Of a stretch of 64,000 bases of DNA, positions 1 through 12,934 are shown one piece after another. Source of the stretch: Syncephalis fuscata (Eukaryota; Zoopagomycota; Zoopagomycetes; Zoopagales; Piptocephalidaceae). Both the position numbers and the translations under genes were made by a program. Under the pieces are notes generated by a model. That model saw only the letters and a program-made list of their open reading frames with translations, did not search any database and was not told where the DNA came from. The stretch spans positions 620,001-684,000 of the forward strand of contig JAHLTZ010000010.1 in assembly GCA_025786725.1 (NCBI GenBank), written 5' to 3'. Position 1 is the stretch's first letter. Each line of letters starts with the position of its first letter.

Positions 1-240
1 TACACACACACACACACATTTACACATTGGTTCATTATTATGTTACCAATCAATATTAAAGTTGAATCTAGATTGAATCGACTCGATTTGGTATGATCCA
101 CGCGTACTAAGAGATGGTCGTGTAATAAACGCTTTTTCCTTCTTTTGCAGTAGCAGCAGTAGTAATAGCAGCAGTAGTAATAGCAGCAGCAGTAGTAACC
201 ATCACTGTAAAAGGCCATACAATGCTTATAGTGATACACT

Positions 241-3200
241 ATGAATCCTGCCAATGAACCAAATCTAGTTGAGCCAACTTCACGGCTACTTGACCTTGAT
301 CCAATTGATGAGGTCGATTCGGAGGAATTGGTAAGTTAAAAGGACGACATAAACAAGAGAAAGCGAGAGAGAGACGAGACGAGACTGTCTGAGAACCTTT
401 TACTATGCGTATTCGTTAATATAATACTATACTAACTTGTTACTATTATTATAATATATGATATATGATATAGAAAATGGCGGCGGCTTTTGACGTTCTT
501 GCTACACAATTACAAGGAAAGCCAGAAGCTGAAGTGCAACATATGTTACATAAAGCGGTAAGTTGATTAATAATTCTATTCTATAGCAATAATAATAATA
601 TAATGTACTATCATATTATATCATATAATCTATTAAATGGCCATAATAGTCATCGGAAAGTTTAGAAAACCATGCTGAAATGGTGGGCGGTTTAATTTAT
701 GGCATGATTACAGATGGTAAAAATGCTGAACAGGTAATTAAATGAATACACTATTTAAGACATTTAATAACTATTGTATTTAGTGGTTACATTATATGAA
801 TTTTGTAGTGCGTGATGGTTATGCTCACGCGGTAGGTGTAATGCGTTATTTGGTAGGATTGGCCCGATTCAATCGTATTACTAATGACTGTCAACGACAA
901 GTAAGTGTCATTGTATTACTGGTAGGTTAAACTACTAATATAGAATTGATATATGATTATAGCTGTTATGGCTATTAAACCATATGGTTGAACTAAGTGT
1001 GCCCAGTATGGAAACAGTTCTTCTTGTATTGTTACGACAGTTACGCGGTAATTAACACATACTTTTATAATAACATTTATTCATTTAATCTAATACGTAT
1101 ATATTATATTTATTATAGGTGGCGATGTTACACCTCAGAATATTTGGCTTATTGGCAATACGCTTGAATTGTTGATGCGGCATCGTGATTGGCTATTTAC
1201 ACATCCACGTCTTGTATCCACATCACTTTATGTTTATCTACGATTGATGTTAGATCATGCAAAGTTTTCATCTATGCTTGAAAGAGAAGTGGCATTCTGT
1301 TCTTGTTTATTACGTGAGAAGGTAGGTGGATTATTATTGTTATAATTATTGTTAATAATATGGGTCTATGTATATGAATATCTATACAGTTTCTAGAATG
1401 TAGTGATATTGGTAGAGATCTCGTACGGGCTCTACAAGATGTGGCACGTATTCCAGAATTTGAACAAATATGGCGTGATTTATTAGTAGAACCACGTAAA
1501 TTAAGTCCTCATTGTAAAGGTAAGTATTAATACAATGATAGTATTAGTCGTTACTTATTTATATTAATAGGATTGACTGAATTATTACGTAAACCTACAC
1601 CGAGACATTATCTACAAAGCGATTGACACTTGAAATGGAACAACGTATTTTGTTTATTCTTGAACGTGTACGTGTTATTAATAGACAATATTTATATTAT
1701 ATTGACGTATTTTATATAGTTATCTTGGGAAAGACATCGTAGAAATTTATCTTGGTTTGTTGAGCGGTATTTAACATCACCCGAATCAGATGCTATTGTA
1801 TCGGATGTTATTCGATATATTATTGGTGTATATCATCCATCCAATGATGTATTGGCATCCAATATTGTACCACGTTATGTAGTTATTGGAGGTTTATTAC
1901 GTTATATTAAGGTAAGTAAATGAGTATATTAGATAACTATTTGTTAATAATATGTATAGTCTAATGTTACAGCGGCTATGGCAAAATTGGCTATATTTTA
2001 TGATTTCTTGTTCTATGAACCATCTACTGATAGATTATGAATATAGGTAAGTAGTTGATTGAATTATATATTATATTATATTATATTATATTATATTGTA
2101 TTGTATTGTATTGTATTGTATTTAATATCTCATATCAATTTATAATAGAACCGGCCATTCTATTAATGTATAAATCATTGGATAAATATGCACACATGAC
2201 AGGTACTTTAATCGAGTTCTTACTCTATTGTATCGATGAGTACTATCCACCTTTACAACAAGTAATTCGCAAGCATGTACATTCAGCTTTAAACGATATT
2301 CTACAAAAAAATGTTATTAAGTAAGTATTATTGAATACAAGGATTACATCTAACAATATAATGTATACGTATATATGTGTATATATATATGTATATTAGC
2401 TCTCTTGTACCTATTGTTGAATGTAGTGGTATTGATAGTCATGTTAGAGATTTGGCACGGACCACATTCCATACATTATTAGCAGCCAATCCACCTACCA
2501 ATTCAATGACCGGTGCAAATCAGCCTACACTTGATCTGTTTTCACAGCCTGTAGAAACATTTCCACAAGGATTGGCCGATGATGGAAGTGGAGAAATACT
2601 ATCTAGAGCAAGCACTATAGGTAAATAACTATATAACTATATAACTATATATTGATCATTGTAATTAGGTGTAGACGAACAGGATGAATCTATTACTGGA
2701 AAGACAGTGCATCCCAATGATATGGAAATATTGATGAGTGATGAAGGTGAAGTTAATGCAACATTATCAGGCGAAGAAGATGAAGGCGAAGAAGAAGATG
2801 AAGGAGGTGAAGCAATGATTGGAGATGAAGCAGAGAATGAATTGGGTAGATTTGATAATGAAGAAGCATTAATGGAAGATGAAGATGATGAAGAAGGTGC
2901 TATAGATGGTGAATCATTATGGCTATTAGGTGGCAGTGTTAGTGAATATCGATTAGCATACACCAATAGAGATACTCCTAAAGCATGTCAAGCATTAAAG
3001 GATATGTTAGTGGTATTTTCAAGTATGGTAAGTAAATATAACATAATATATAACATAATATATAACATATATGATATAGGCAGTACCAATGGATGAATTT
3101 ATTCCAGTTATTCGTCGATCAATTGTTAATATAGCTATGGAGACTTCAGATATTCCATACAGTTATTTAAGTGAAGTCTCTGAAACAGATATTGATATTG

Positions 3201-5335
3201 TGGAAACATTATTGAATTCATGTTGGGAGAATTATATGAACAATCAAGAAAAAGTGGCAAATGTATTACATCAATTATTACGTATTTCATCAGCATTAAG
3301 TGCCCGATGGTTATTATATTTAACAAAGTAAGATAATAGATTGTTTAGTTGTTTATGTTATTTATACTGTGATTAATAGACAGTATACAAGAAAAGAGAC
3401 TGTTGGTGATCATTTACAACATTTTAATCCATATTTAACAGCATTAAAGGCTATACAAATAACAGATATCAAGAATAGATTAGTAACAGATATTCAAGTA
3501 AGTATATACATATATATTAAATATTAACTAACTAACTAATTAATTAATTAACTAATTAACTAACAATTAATTAATCTAGTTAATACATGAAAAATATCCT
3601 GAAATATGCTTTAGTTGTTTATCTATGCTATTTCAATATCTACCTGATATGACTATGGGCAATGAACCATTAGTACATATACTTGTATCAGTTATTGAAC
3701 CAAACGATGTAAGTATTAAACATGTACACACACATATATATATATATGCTAATATTATGTAGTTATTTACAGTAACATGTAATCTTATTACTGGTCAATG
3801 GAGGTTATTTGGCAATGAATGTCAATCTGTATTATGTAAGTGTATTAAATACAAATGTTATTATTATATTAACATATTATTATTAGCGGAAATGTTACTT
3901 TCATGGGATACATTAGAACAAATGAACGCATGGCAATTATTACAAGCTGAATTGACACATTCATCGGAACAAGCGGATAGTTTAGTATTACATTTACTAC
4001 AAATTATTGATTCCAATGGTAATAGATTAATACTGTATATGAACAATGACTAATATTATATTAGTACAACAAGATGCTTTAGCGGGAGTGTTAGCTTTAT
4101 TACGAGGTTTACCGCCTACGTCAGAACTCGTTCAAGTTATTTTATCGACTATTCAATGGTCGAATACGGAAAAAGAACCTATAACTATAGCACAACAATT
4201 TGCACTCACTGCTTTTATACAGTGGCATGCTGTACGAGATGTAGAGTTAAAAGAATCATTGAAACAATGGCTTGATGATCAAGAGACTAAGAACAATGAC
4301 GAAACAAACCAGGATACTGAGATAAGATTAAACAGTATGATATGAACTTACTACATCTAATTATGCAATGGCGACAAATGAAGCCAGATACGATTGGTGA
4401 GTATTTAAATCTAATGAATATATTATACTATTATCTTTACATTATATCTATTTAATTAGATCAATGGTTAATTGGACAAGGACTAGTTAGATCAATTAGA
4501 CAATGGTTAAAGCGACTTGATATACTCGATCATTCATTGGCGCGTATAGCATGGAAGAATGGAGGTAAGTTATATTAAATATAACTATTGGTATATGTAT
4601 ATATATATATTAATGCAGTTACTAGTGCCTACAGCAAAGAAACAGGCTATATCAACTACTAATAATGGAGCATCCATTTTAGGCAATGGAAGTCGTCGTA
4701 GTTCTACCTCATCTGTACACAGTAAATCACGTTCTAAAAAGACCAATAATGATCTATTTGATGCGGAGGAAAGTAGTAATTCATCCGATGAAGATACTCA
4801 AGAAAATAAAGATAGTTCTGATGACATGGAAGAAGAAGAAGAAGAAGAAGAAGAAGAAATAGTAGAATCAGCAGAAGCACAGGCAACTAGAAAGAGAATG
4901 GTTGAATTAAGAAGTGAAAAGCTACGTCGATCAACTAGAACATCGATATCAAGTGGTGATAAGTCAAATACTAGTAAATTAACCGAAAAAAGTGCCAAGA
5001 ATGAAGAAGATGAAGATGAAGCCATGGATGAAGATGATACTACAGAAGATGAAGAGAATGAAGAGAATGAAGAAGATGAGAAAGAAGAAGGCGAGACAGA
5101 TGAAGAAGACGAGAGTACAGAAGACAATGAACAGGCAATAGATGAAGATGAAGATGAAGACGATGAACCAATTAGTGGTAAAAGTAATAGACGTCGTAGA
5201 ACACGTTCAATGGTCAGTTTATCGGATAAATCAACTAAGACAACGACAACGACACGTCAAAGTAAAGCAGAAACACAACGTAAAACTGGAAAGGGTCGTC
5301 CTAAGAAACGACGTATTTTAGAGGATAGCGATTAA
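241..5335 (+). CDS. INTS3: Integrator complex subunit 3 (INTS3)
   Basis: INTS3 is a helical-repeat subunit of the nuclear Integrator complex, which cleaves nascent RNAs and attenuates RNA polymerase II; it also forms the SOSS single-strand DNA-binding complex. The gene has many short introns. Recognisable blocks in order are TPQNIWLIGNTLELLMRHRDW (about 1130-1195), DVARIPEFEQIWRDLLVEP (about 1440), YLTSPESDAIVSDVIRYIIG then VYHPSNDVLASNIVPRYVV (about 1770-1890), and IEPAILLMYKSLDKY followed by DEYYPPLQQVIRKHVHSAL (about 2147-2290). An acidic linker and a charged Ser/Lys/Glu tail (4620-5335) end in KKRRILEDSD, as INTS3 tails do. Start ATG at 241 precedes MNPANEPNLVEPTSRLLDLD. Three places (about 1620, 2030, 4325) need one extra base in a short A-run to keep frame, probably assembly errors. 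Converges on UMP1 with 87 bp between stops. Confidence 0.88.
4823..4858 (+). repeat. GAA trinucleotide run encoding poly-Glu
   Basis: An almost pure GAA tract in the last exon of INTS3 encodes a run of glutamates within a long acidic, Ser-rich, probably disordered tail. A second Asp/Glu-rich stretch follows at about 5000-5170. Confidence 0.8.
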
Positions 5336-5422
5336 AGCATAATTGATATCATTCTTATATTGTAATACACTTCACTTTGTCGAGGAATAAACGTTTCTCT
5401 TTAATAATGGCTAGTTAGTTAG

Positions 5423-6086
5423 TTAAAGACCATAAGTACGGGCCATAACAATGGATGCATCCAACATATCTGTAGACATGGCTGGATCTATAAATAACCA
5501 ATGAATTAGCATTATTCTTATATATAGATTAGTAGTAGTATTTTTACATACCTGAAAAGATATCCTCTACATCAATAGTTTCATCTCTGCCTCGTAGAAT
5601 ATCCATACCAAGATTGGATGATGGCAATGTAGGATGGCGACGTGTCTAATATTAAATATTAAATATTAAATACTAATATGATATATATATATATTCTATT
5701 GTAGTATTACCGTAGAGACGATGGATTGTTCCATAAGTTGACGTACAGGTGCATGTACACCGAATATACGGCGTTGAAGTGTCATACGCGCATTCATTTG
5801 CGTTTCATCCCACTATAAGCATTTATGATAGTCAACATATGCACTATATGGATACTATTGGCCTACCTCTTTTAAACGATGCTCTAACGGATGAGCTACA
5901 CCGATAGATGTTGCTATGGAGGCTGGACCATAACGGAGTGTATCATGAACGCCTAGATCGTTACAGGTGGCCGCGGTAGAGATGACGCTAGGTGTACTCG
6001 CTGTACTAGGTACCAATCGTAGATCATCGGCCTATTTACATAATCAATATAAGCGTAAGAATAAATTCTATTCATCTACTTGCCAT
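5423..6086 (-). CDS. UMP1: Proteasome maturation factor UMP1 (POMP)
   Basis: UMP1 is the short-lived chaperone that sits inside half-proteasomes, helps beta-subunit assembly and is degraded when the 20S core matures. The spliced product reads MADDLRLVPSTAS, LGVHDTLRYGPASI, AHPLEHRLKEWDETQMNAR, RRIFGVHAPVRQLMEQSIV, SNLGMDILRGRDETIDVEDI, then MLDASIVMARTYGL. The HDTLRYG, HPLE and GRDETID motifs are the family hallmarks. Five exons; the first appears to be only the ATG (6084-6086), followed by a GC-AG intron (GCAAGT donor), which gives M-ADDLRLV. A GTATGT donor precedes the last exon. Convergent with INTS3. The start rests on the GC donor; otherwise the call is firm. Confidence 0.85.
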
Positions 6087-6827
6087 ACTGTAACAGTTGA
6101 ATAGTGAGTCAATGTATTCAAGGGATCAATAGACGAGTAATGTACTATTGGCAATTTAGATTTAAAGAATCAAGCTAGATAAAGATGAGATGTGTCAAGT
6201 TGTCGTCGTTGTTGTCTATTCTGTCATAATAGAAAGTAATTAGCGATGACGCAGTTTGGATCATTGGATCATTGATTTGGATCATTGGATCATGATTGGA
6301 TCATTGATTTGGATTAATTTGGATCCATTGATTTATCAATTGTTTATCGTTTATCAATGTCATTTTCATTGATGGTATCACACAACACGCCTTTACTTCA
6401 TTTCTCACACTGGCTTGTAGTTTATAGTTGGTATATATATATATATATCACAAGTAGTAGATGTCTATTAAATAGCAGTATTAACAGTAATAGCCTATTT
6501 TTAAGGGACTGTGACGCTTATAAGCGACCATTTAATTACTGCCTAACCCAGCAACCATACGATTCATTCAATTTATCAATAATAGTCTAATAATAATAAT
6601 AGTACTTATTGGTGATTGTCAATGATTTCAACATTACAACAATAACATTTCTTTGCACACTTGTCACCACCACTACACTTTGACCAACTATTTGACTGAT
6701 TATTGAGCTTATCGCCTCTTTTCTAAACTTTTCTCTTTTTCTACTGTTTAACAGCACTACTATTGTTACTATTCTTGCAATACTCTAGTAGACTATTGTT
6801 GTTGTTGTTGTTATAGGTCACTGCACC
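6087..6827. other. Intergenic region between divergent UMP1 and PfkB kinase
   Basis: AT-rich spacer between two divergently transcribed genes, so it should hold both promoters. It contains a short degenerate direct repeat built on GGATCATTG at about 6255-6335 and a TA run at 6432-6448. No convincing coding content; an open frame at 6357-6590 has neither homology nor codon bias. Confidence 0.5.
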
Positions 6828-8942
6828 ATGACCACTTCCGACAAAATGGACGCTTTTCAAGCTATGCCTAAAGAAGTACTTTGTATTGGTAACTAGCAAA
6901 TAAACACTTTATTTGTTGAGTAGCCAAGTTAACTAGCTATAATACTATCTTACTATAGGACTGAATCCGGCCTTTCAAACGACGCTGCATTTCGAGCATT
7001 TTAACAAAGGCGGCGTTAATCGGTCATTTAAAAAGACACATTCTATCGGTGGTAAAGGTAGGAGGAGGAGGAGGAGGCGGCTAAGATGCAATGATATGCG
7101 AGTCACCCAAACACTCGGTGTAGATATTAATCAAATAGTATATAGGTCAAAATTTCGCTATGGCCTGTGAACAATATGCCCAACATGAACGCGTTACTTT
7201 GTTACAGTTTGTAGGTGGAATGACCGGCAATTTTATTACACAAGTGCTGGACGAGAAGCACATTCATCAAATCAACGGTAAAATAAATCGAGTAGATTGG
7301 CACATGGCCTAGTAATAACATAGAGTAGTTACGACACGTAAAGCCACCCGGACCTGCACAACAGTACTCGATCAATCGGTGAACGATATGACCGAGTTGA
7401 TTGTAAGTGTTCTCAAGTGGAGATGATAGGCTAGAGGACTAATAAAGGGTTGGATTGGCATTACTAGGAGCCCACTGGCTTAATTTGCCGTACGGAGCGT
7501 GAGTCGTTGGAAAACTTGGCGGAGACGTTAATTGGTAATGGAAGGGACCATTTGCGAGCTATTGCCTTATGTGGTATGTTGTCATCGTCACTGTTGTAAA
7601 ATAAAGACATGTAGTAATTATAGTCATGGTACAGGCACTTATCCAACGGGTATTACGGGATCGACCTATGCCCGTATTGCTAAAGCCAAATCACCGCATA
7701 TGACATTGTTGCTTGATGCCTACAAGGATGTAGGATCGGTACTTGCTACAGGTCAGGTGGATATCTTTAAGATTAACAAAGAAGAATTGGCAGTGTTAGT
7801 ACAGGAGATTGACCGAGCAGAGGCCAAGACACATCCATCGTCGTTACGACCAGCTTCTTCGCTATCACTCTCGAGCAGTAATGGTGCACATCCACCAAAT
7901 TTTACTCCGTCTAAGCTTTCGTCGTTGGCTGCATCAGCGGCCAGTCCCACCTTAAGTGATCGGTAAGTTATTGATAGTCACAAATATTAACAAATCCACT
8001 TATAATCGATGGATGGTTAGATATTCGGACATGTCGACACCTGAATTGGCCAAAAAATTGCTACAAACCTATCAAATTGGTCTATTAGGTGTTACAAATG
8101 GACCGGATAGGTAATTGCGCTACTATGCGATGTCGTAGGCTGTATAATGGATTAATGCGTTGATTTTAGTGCTTATTTGTTCAAGTCGGCCGATCATTAT
8201 CACGTATTTGATTTACCATCCTTGTCTGAGGTAATGAAAAGTATGCGGGCCAATCATTGTCTATTGCCAGATTATAGCGATACAGCAAGTCTACCTAGTT
8301 CATTGCCATCACCGGTGGCTTTGGACGAGATGAATGAGGATATGTTACGGCTACGTCTATTTCCTTCTAGCCATTCAGGCCATACAAGTTATATAATGGG
8401 TGGCGGTGGCGTTGTTAGCAATAGCAGCAACCATTTAATGGTCTCTGCAAATGACCATAATAATGGCCATGGCGATACAAGTTCGGCAGCGACTTCATCC
8501 AGCTCATCAGTTACCGGTGGCAATAGTAGTTTTATTGATAATATGCAGAAGCTGTGCCATCGTAAAGAAGAAACTACAGAACTATTGCTGAATCCATTAG
8601 GTGCAGGTGATACGGCTAGCGCAGTATTTCTGATGGACTATATTGATACACGAGTAAGTAATACAGTATGTTATTAGTATTATAATATTAATAGCTTAAT
8701 AGGATCCGGTCGAGTCGTTTAAACGGGGAATTGCCGCAGCATCTGCCTCTTGTTTCGTGACTGAACAAACGGCCCATTTTGATGTTAGCATTATGGAGTG
8801 GATTAGCGATCGTATTCAGGTTCGGGAAGTAAAGATATCCTCTAGTAGTCAATTGAAACAAGCCAGTGACAAGGCAACAACGACTACAACAATACTGGAA
8901 ACCTCTACCATGGCCATGCCTGTACCTGTAGTGAAACCATAG
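6828..8942 (+). CDS. PfkB-family sugar kinase (1-phosphofructokinase/tagatose-6-P kinase-like)
   Basis: A cytosolic ribokinase-fold (PfkB) enzyme that should phosphorylate a sugar or sugar phosphate with ATP. Spliced exons begin MTTSDKMDAFQAMPKEV (ATG 6828) and give GLNPAFQTTLHFEHF, HSIGGKGQNFAMACEQYA, a glycine-rich sugar-binding segment of the FruK/LacC kind, then FVGGMTGNFI and the C-terminal signature NPLGAGDTASAVFLMDYID, whose GAGD carries the anion hole and catalytic Asp. A variable insertion rich in Ser/Asn/His lies at about 8340-8540. FKINKEELAVL matches the substrate-lid region of 1-phosphofructokinases. Seven or so introns, all GT-AG. The exact substrate cannot be read from sequence; bacterial-type FruK/LacC kinases are the nearest relatives I recognise. 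Confidence 0.75.
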
Positions 8943-9112
8943 TTGTTTTTCGTATTATTGTTGTCATATAATATTAATTGGTTAATAAACACGTGTGTGT
9001 TTGTGTGCACTAAGCACATTAGTACAAAATTAACTATTTTACAATCATATTTATTATGATTAAAAAAATTAGACATTATTGTTATTATTAGATATGGCCA
9101 CAAGTGTTGTGC

Positions 9113-9601
9113 TTATTTAGGGCACTCAACAGTGGTGGGCTTGGTGTTTGGCCTATAGGCCAAAGTCTGAGTCCACCATGGACCGTTGGCCGAATCGTTG
9201 CGAGCAAGACCAACATGAGTGTAGTTGCCGTTAAAGATATCCTTAGTACGTGAATCGGCTGACAATATCTTGGCATATGTATCTTCATCCTTGTAGCCAC
9301 GAGCAACTAGTTGGGCCCATGCCCACCACTTGTCCGTACCGGTGGCCTCCTTAATGCGATCAATCAAATCAGTTTCGTCATCAAATTGGTAGGCCAACTC
9401 TTGACGTTGAGCCTGAATGTCGTTATGGACTTGAGCCACACTGTCCAATCCCTTGAAGGTGGTGAGGTATGGCTTGCCATTTTGTTTGCGGTATTTGTTA
9501 ATAGCGCAGAGAAGCTTCTTCGTATCGTAAGCGGCCTCGGCGTTAGGCACGATGGCAGCAATGCTGGCCAAGAGAACAATAGAGATGGTTGCGAAGCGCA
9601 T
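9113..9601 (-). CDS. Secreted CAP-domain (SCP/PR-1-like) protein 1
   Basis: Intronless 162-residue protein. MRFATISIVLLASIAAIVPN followed by AEA is a clear signal peptide. The CAP domain follows: LLCAINKYRKQNGKPYL (helix 1), LDSVAQVHNDIQAQ (first His), and the C-terminal NYTHVGLARND with GPWWTQTLAY. The usual GAENIA segment is replaced by WWAWAQLVARG, so the conserved Glu of the CAP cavity seems to be missing. CAP proteins are extracellular and in fungi bind sterols or lipids or act at host interfaces. A TATAAAAG element lies on the minus strand at 9748-9755, about 150 bp upstream of the ATG. One of five CAP genes in the window. Confidence 0.88.
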   Translation of the reverse strand: MRFATISIVLLASIAAIVPNAEAAYDTKKLLCAINKYRKQNGKPYLTTFKGLDSVAQVHNDIQAQRQELAYQFDDETDLIDRIKEATGTDKWWAWAQLVARGYKDEDTYAKILSADSRTKDIFNGNYTHVGLARNDSANGPWWTQTLAYRPNTKPTTVECPK

Positions 9602-11555
9602 GTTGATAAAGTACGTTCAGAATAATGCAAGTAGAAATGCTAAGAAAGCGGCGTCGATCGGTGATCGGAAACAAATGTGTTGCTGTTGCTGTTGTTGTTG
9701 TTAGAAAACGGTAAGGAATACATGTAGAACTGACGAATAATGCGCATCTTTTATAGTTCGTCGACTCCATAGAAGTGTCTATTTGTGTGTGTGTGTGTGT
9801 ATTACTGGTCAACCGGTAGAGCCATGAATGATGTATTCCTGTGCATATGTGTCATCATCATCATCATTATCGCTAACATGTAAAACATGGGCCATGTACG
9901 ACATCCATAATGAATATTCGGCTTGAAGGAATTGCAATCAACGGAAAACGAGCCATAACTGTTGTACTGCATGATTTGAAGCCAGCCTTACTTTTCTTCT
10001 TCTTCTAGCATCCATGAATGAACATCAAAGGCATAGCATTCCGTCACACCCAATAAACGAGTCTTTCCAACGTCGCCCTTTTACATTGCCATGCTTTTTT
10101 CTTCCTTTACTAAGTCAAATGGTTATAATCTGCCATGCATTGCCATTGCACTAACCTGTTTATTGCCATTAACAACAACAACGGCATTGACTATGAATAG
10201 AATGGAATTTTACTTTGGCGGTTTATCCGTAAAACCTAATAAGAAATACTGTTGAATGAATTAAATCCATTAAGCTAAAGGCCATGCTTTCGTGTTTTCT
10301 CGTTTCACCTGTAAAATCCAACGGGTATATTTGTCACACGACGCACACAAAGCCATAAATTAATCCGCTGCCTATTCTTTCTACTGTTTCTGGCGAAAAA
10401 AAATGTGTTAAATAGTTGTACATACTAAGTTGAAAAGGAATAGAAAGGTCTGTGCCACAGAAACGAGTTTTCACCTATGTTATTGGTAGAGCTATTAGCT
10501 GTAGCATTATAGATTTACGCATTGATCAGTAGTAAAACTCACATTTTCATCATAAATGTCTATTTATAGTTTATGATAAAACATGCTTTATCAATAATTA
10601 TTGTTGAATCATCATTCAATATACTGATGGCGACAGAGACGTATCATAAATGCTTGTTTATTTATGTATTAAACGAAGCATAATTATAACTATAACAACT
10701 TGGTTAATATATCTAAATTGGAGTCTATATTTATTACTAAAAGGCTGAATAGCGGAATAGCAACAGTATATTCGGCACTGTTGTGTGTCATTCAAAAATC
10801 TTATTTAATCATTTAGTATGATTTGGTGATTAAATGATTAAATTCAACAACATTAGTTCTATTGAACACGTTGATGAGTGACATTAAAGTTTAAAATACC
10901 TAGCATTATAGATTTATTATCCAGTATGCATATATATATATCCAATAAACACATATCATTTCAACAATACTACATTATTGCTATTTACACCATCTTCATT
11001 TCTAACGTTTCCACTTTTGTATCGATATGCTTTGCTTCAGGTGATGGAAATCTATATAAAAAAGCTAAGGCCATAGAATTCGCAACCAAACAGCGCCGAT
11101 CAATCTAACATCTATTATTTATAAATAACTAGTTTAATATATTTTCCCATTAAATTTGCATATACTTATAGTATTAGTCCTATTAATGCATATAGTTAAT
11201 AAGCAGAACAATTTAAAATCCATAAACAATGAAGCCAGAGTTAAAAAACAGCAGTTATGAATGAGGCGTGGTCATTATATGATAAAACAATATTGAATAT
11301 AATAAGTATATAATAAGAAAAATATGAATAGTGGTTGAATTATAGCATATACAACTCAATGCGTGGAATGAGCAGAGCGTATTAAACATTGTAACAAATA
11401 AAAAGTGTTTATTATATTATAGAATGGTATAGATGGATAGAGGATATATGCGAACTGGATGATAAATCTATGACTATTTATTTGATTCGATATTAATCGA
11501 TACAGCTCCTCGAGCGTGAGTATTTGTCGTTTTGTTTCTTTCTCGCTTTCGCACA
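9602..11555. other. Intergenic region, no gene seen
   Basis: About 1.95 kb of AT-rich sequence between the divergent CAP 1 gene and dihydroorotase. It holds a GT/TG run at 9784-9800 and TCA repeats near 9853. Frames of up to 76 codons occur (for example 10878-11108) but show no homology, no splice logic and random composition. I see no RNA gene. Confidence 0.5.
9748..9755 (-). promoter_or_regulatory. TATA box of CAP gene 1
   Basis: TATAAAAG on the minus strand about 147 bp upstream of the CAP 1 ATG. Position and match are typical of a strongly expressed fungal secreted-protein promoter; no experimental support. Confidence 0.45.
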
Positions 11556-12888
11556 ATGTCGTCGAACGTAGCATTGACACTCCCATATGCAGCCGACTTT
11601 CACGTTCATCTGCGTCAAGGCGACATGATGCGTCTTGTTACGCCAATGCTACGTGAAGGCGGTGTTAACGTTGCGTATGTTATGGTACGAGTTGCTAGAT
11701 ATTATCAAATTAGCAAAGCAATTGAGGCTAATACGCGCATATATATATATATTAGCCAAATCTTGTGCCGCCCATCACGAATACCGAGCAGGCGATAAAA
11801 TACAAAGCAGAATTAGAAGCGATTGAGCCATGTGTTACTTATCTTATGACGCTATATCTTTCGCCGGAACTTACACCCGAGGAGATTCGCAAGGCAGCCG
11901 CAGCTGGTATTGTTGGCAAGTAACAAACATAATATTAGTAGCATTGCTGCGGAATTAGCATACTAACTGACAGTATATAGGCGTTAAATCGTATCCTCGA
12001 GGCGTGACAACCAACAGTGACGCGGGTATTGAGAGCTACGAAACTTACTACCCGGTCTTTGAGGCAATGGAAGAGTGTAATATGGTACTTAATCTACATG
12101 GTGAAGTTCCAAGCGATGCAGATAAAGCAAGTACTATAAAAGTATGTTATTGCTATTATTCAATACTAACAACAGTACTATTTAGGGCATTTGCGTTCTT
12201 AATGCAGAGGAGAAGTTCCTGCCATGGCTTCGCATTCTACACGAGCGTTTTCCGCGTCTTCGTATCGTGTTGGAGCATGCTACGACACAGGCAGCTGTTG
12301 ATATGGTAAGTTGGCCTGCTTTTACGTATATATTTTTAACATAATGTCCCACACTCACTTAGGTAAAATCTCTCGGTGATACCGTTGGCTGCACCATTAC
12401 TGCTCATCATTTGGCGCTTATTGTTGATGACTGGGCTGGCAAAAACCATCGCTTTTGTAAACCAGTTGCTAAATATCCACATGATCGAGCTGCACTTCGC
12501 CAAGTGGTCGCTGAAGGTAGGTGGACTGTTTAGAATAGCCCATGCTTACTTTGTTGTAGGACATCCTCGTTTCTTCCTTGGATCTGACTCGGCTCCTCAT
12601 TCGCGCGAAACAAAGGAATGCGCCCATGCCTGTGCAGGCGTATTTACATCCTCGGCACTAGTTCCGTATGTCGCTTCGGTATTTGAGGAGATTGGTGCGT
12701 TGGATAAGCTAAAGGGATTTGTTTGCGATTTTGGTCGTCAGTTCTATCGTATTCCACAGCCACAGTCCGACGAGACTATTCAGCTGGTGAAGACTGATGC
12801 GTGTGTATCCGATATTTACACGGCTGGTTCACTAGCTGTTGTGCCATTCCGTGCGGGTGAAGCTATTGGTTGGAAGATACAATCTTGA
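11556..12888 (+). CDS. URA4: Dihydroorotase, PyrC/URA4 type
   Basis: Catalyses reversible cyclisation of carbamoyl-aspartate to dihydroorotate, the third step of pyrimidine synthesis, in the cytosol. The first exon has ADFHVHLRQGDMMRLVTPML with the HxH zinc ligands. After an intron the frame resumes as PNLVPPITNTEQAIKYKAEL. VKSYPRGVTTNSDAGI carries the lysine expected to be carboxylated; NLHGE and EHATT supply metal-binding histidines; GSDSAPH holds the catalytic Asp. The C-terminal exon (12560-12888) continues through FEEIGALDKLKGFVCDFG to WKIQS and a stop. Overall length near 350 residues fits monofunctional class II enzymes, not the CAD fusion. Five introns, all GT-AG. MSH4 follows on the same strand only 46 bp from the stop. 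Confidence 0.9.
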
Positions 12889-12934
12889 TTGCGGCACATT
12901 TGAATAAATTGTTTTTTCATGCTTTATTGATACG

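Noticed and set aside
1-20. CA dinucleotide run at the window start as telomere or element end
   Set aside because: It is a short ordinary microsatellite; no telomeric hexamer repeats or terminal repeats follow.
2637-5127. Ser-rich minus-strand frames at 2637-2966 and 4798-5127
   Set aside because: Antisense shadows of the Glu/Asp-rich INTS3 exons (GAA read as TTC, GAT as ATC, and so on).
6357-6590. 77-codon frame between UMP1 and the PfkB kinase
   Set aside because: No homology, atypical composition, contains a TA-repeat-derived Tyr-Ile run, and sits in a divergent promoter.
10560-11350. Search for tRNA or snRNA genes in long AT-rich spacers
   Set aside because: No cloverleaf with B-box-like GGTTCGAATCC, nor snRNA-like elements, could be seen by eye; a covariance-model scan would be decisive.
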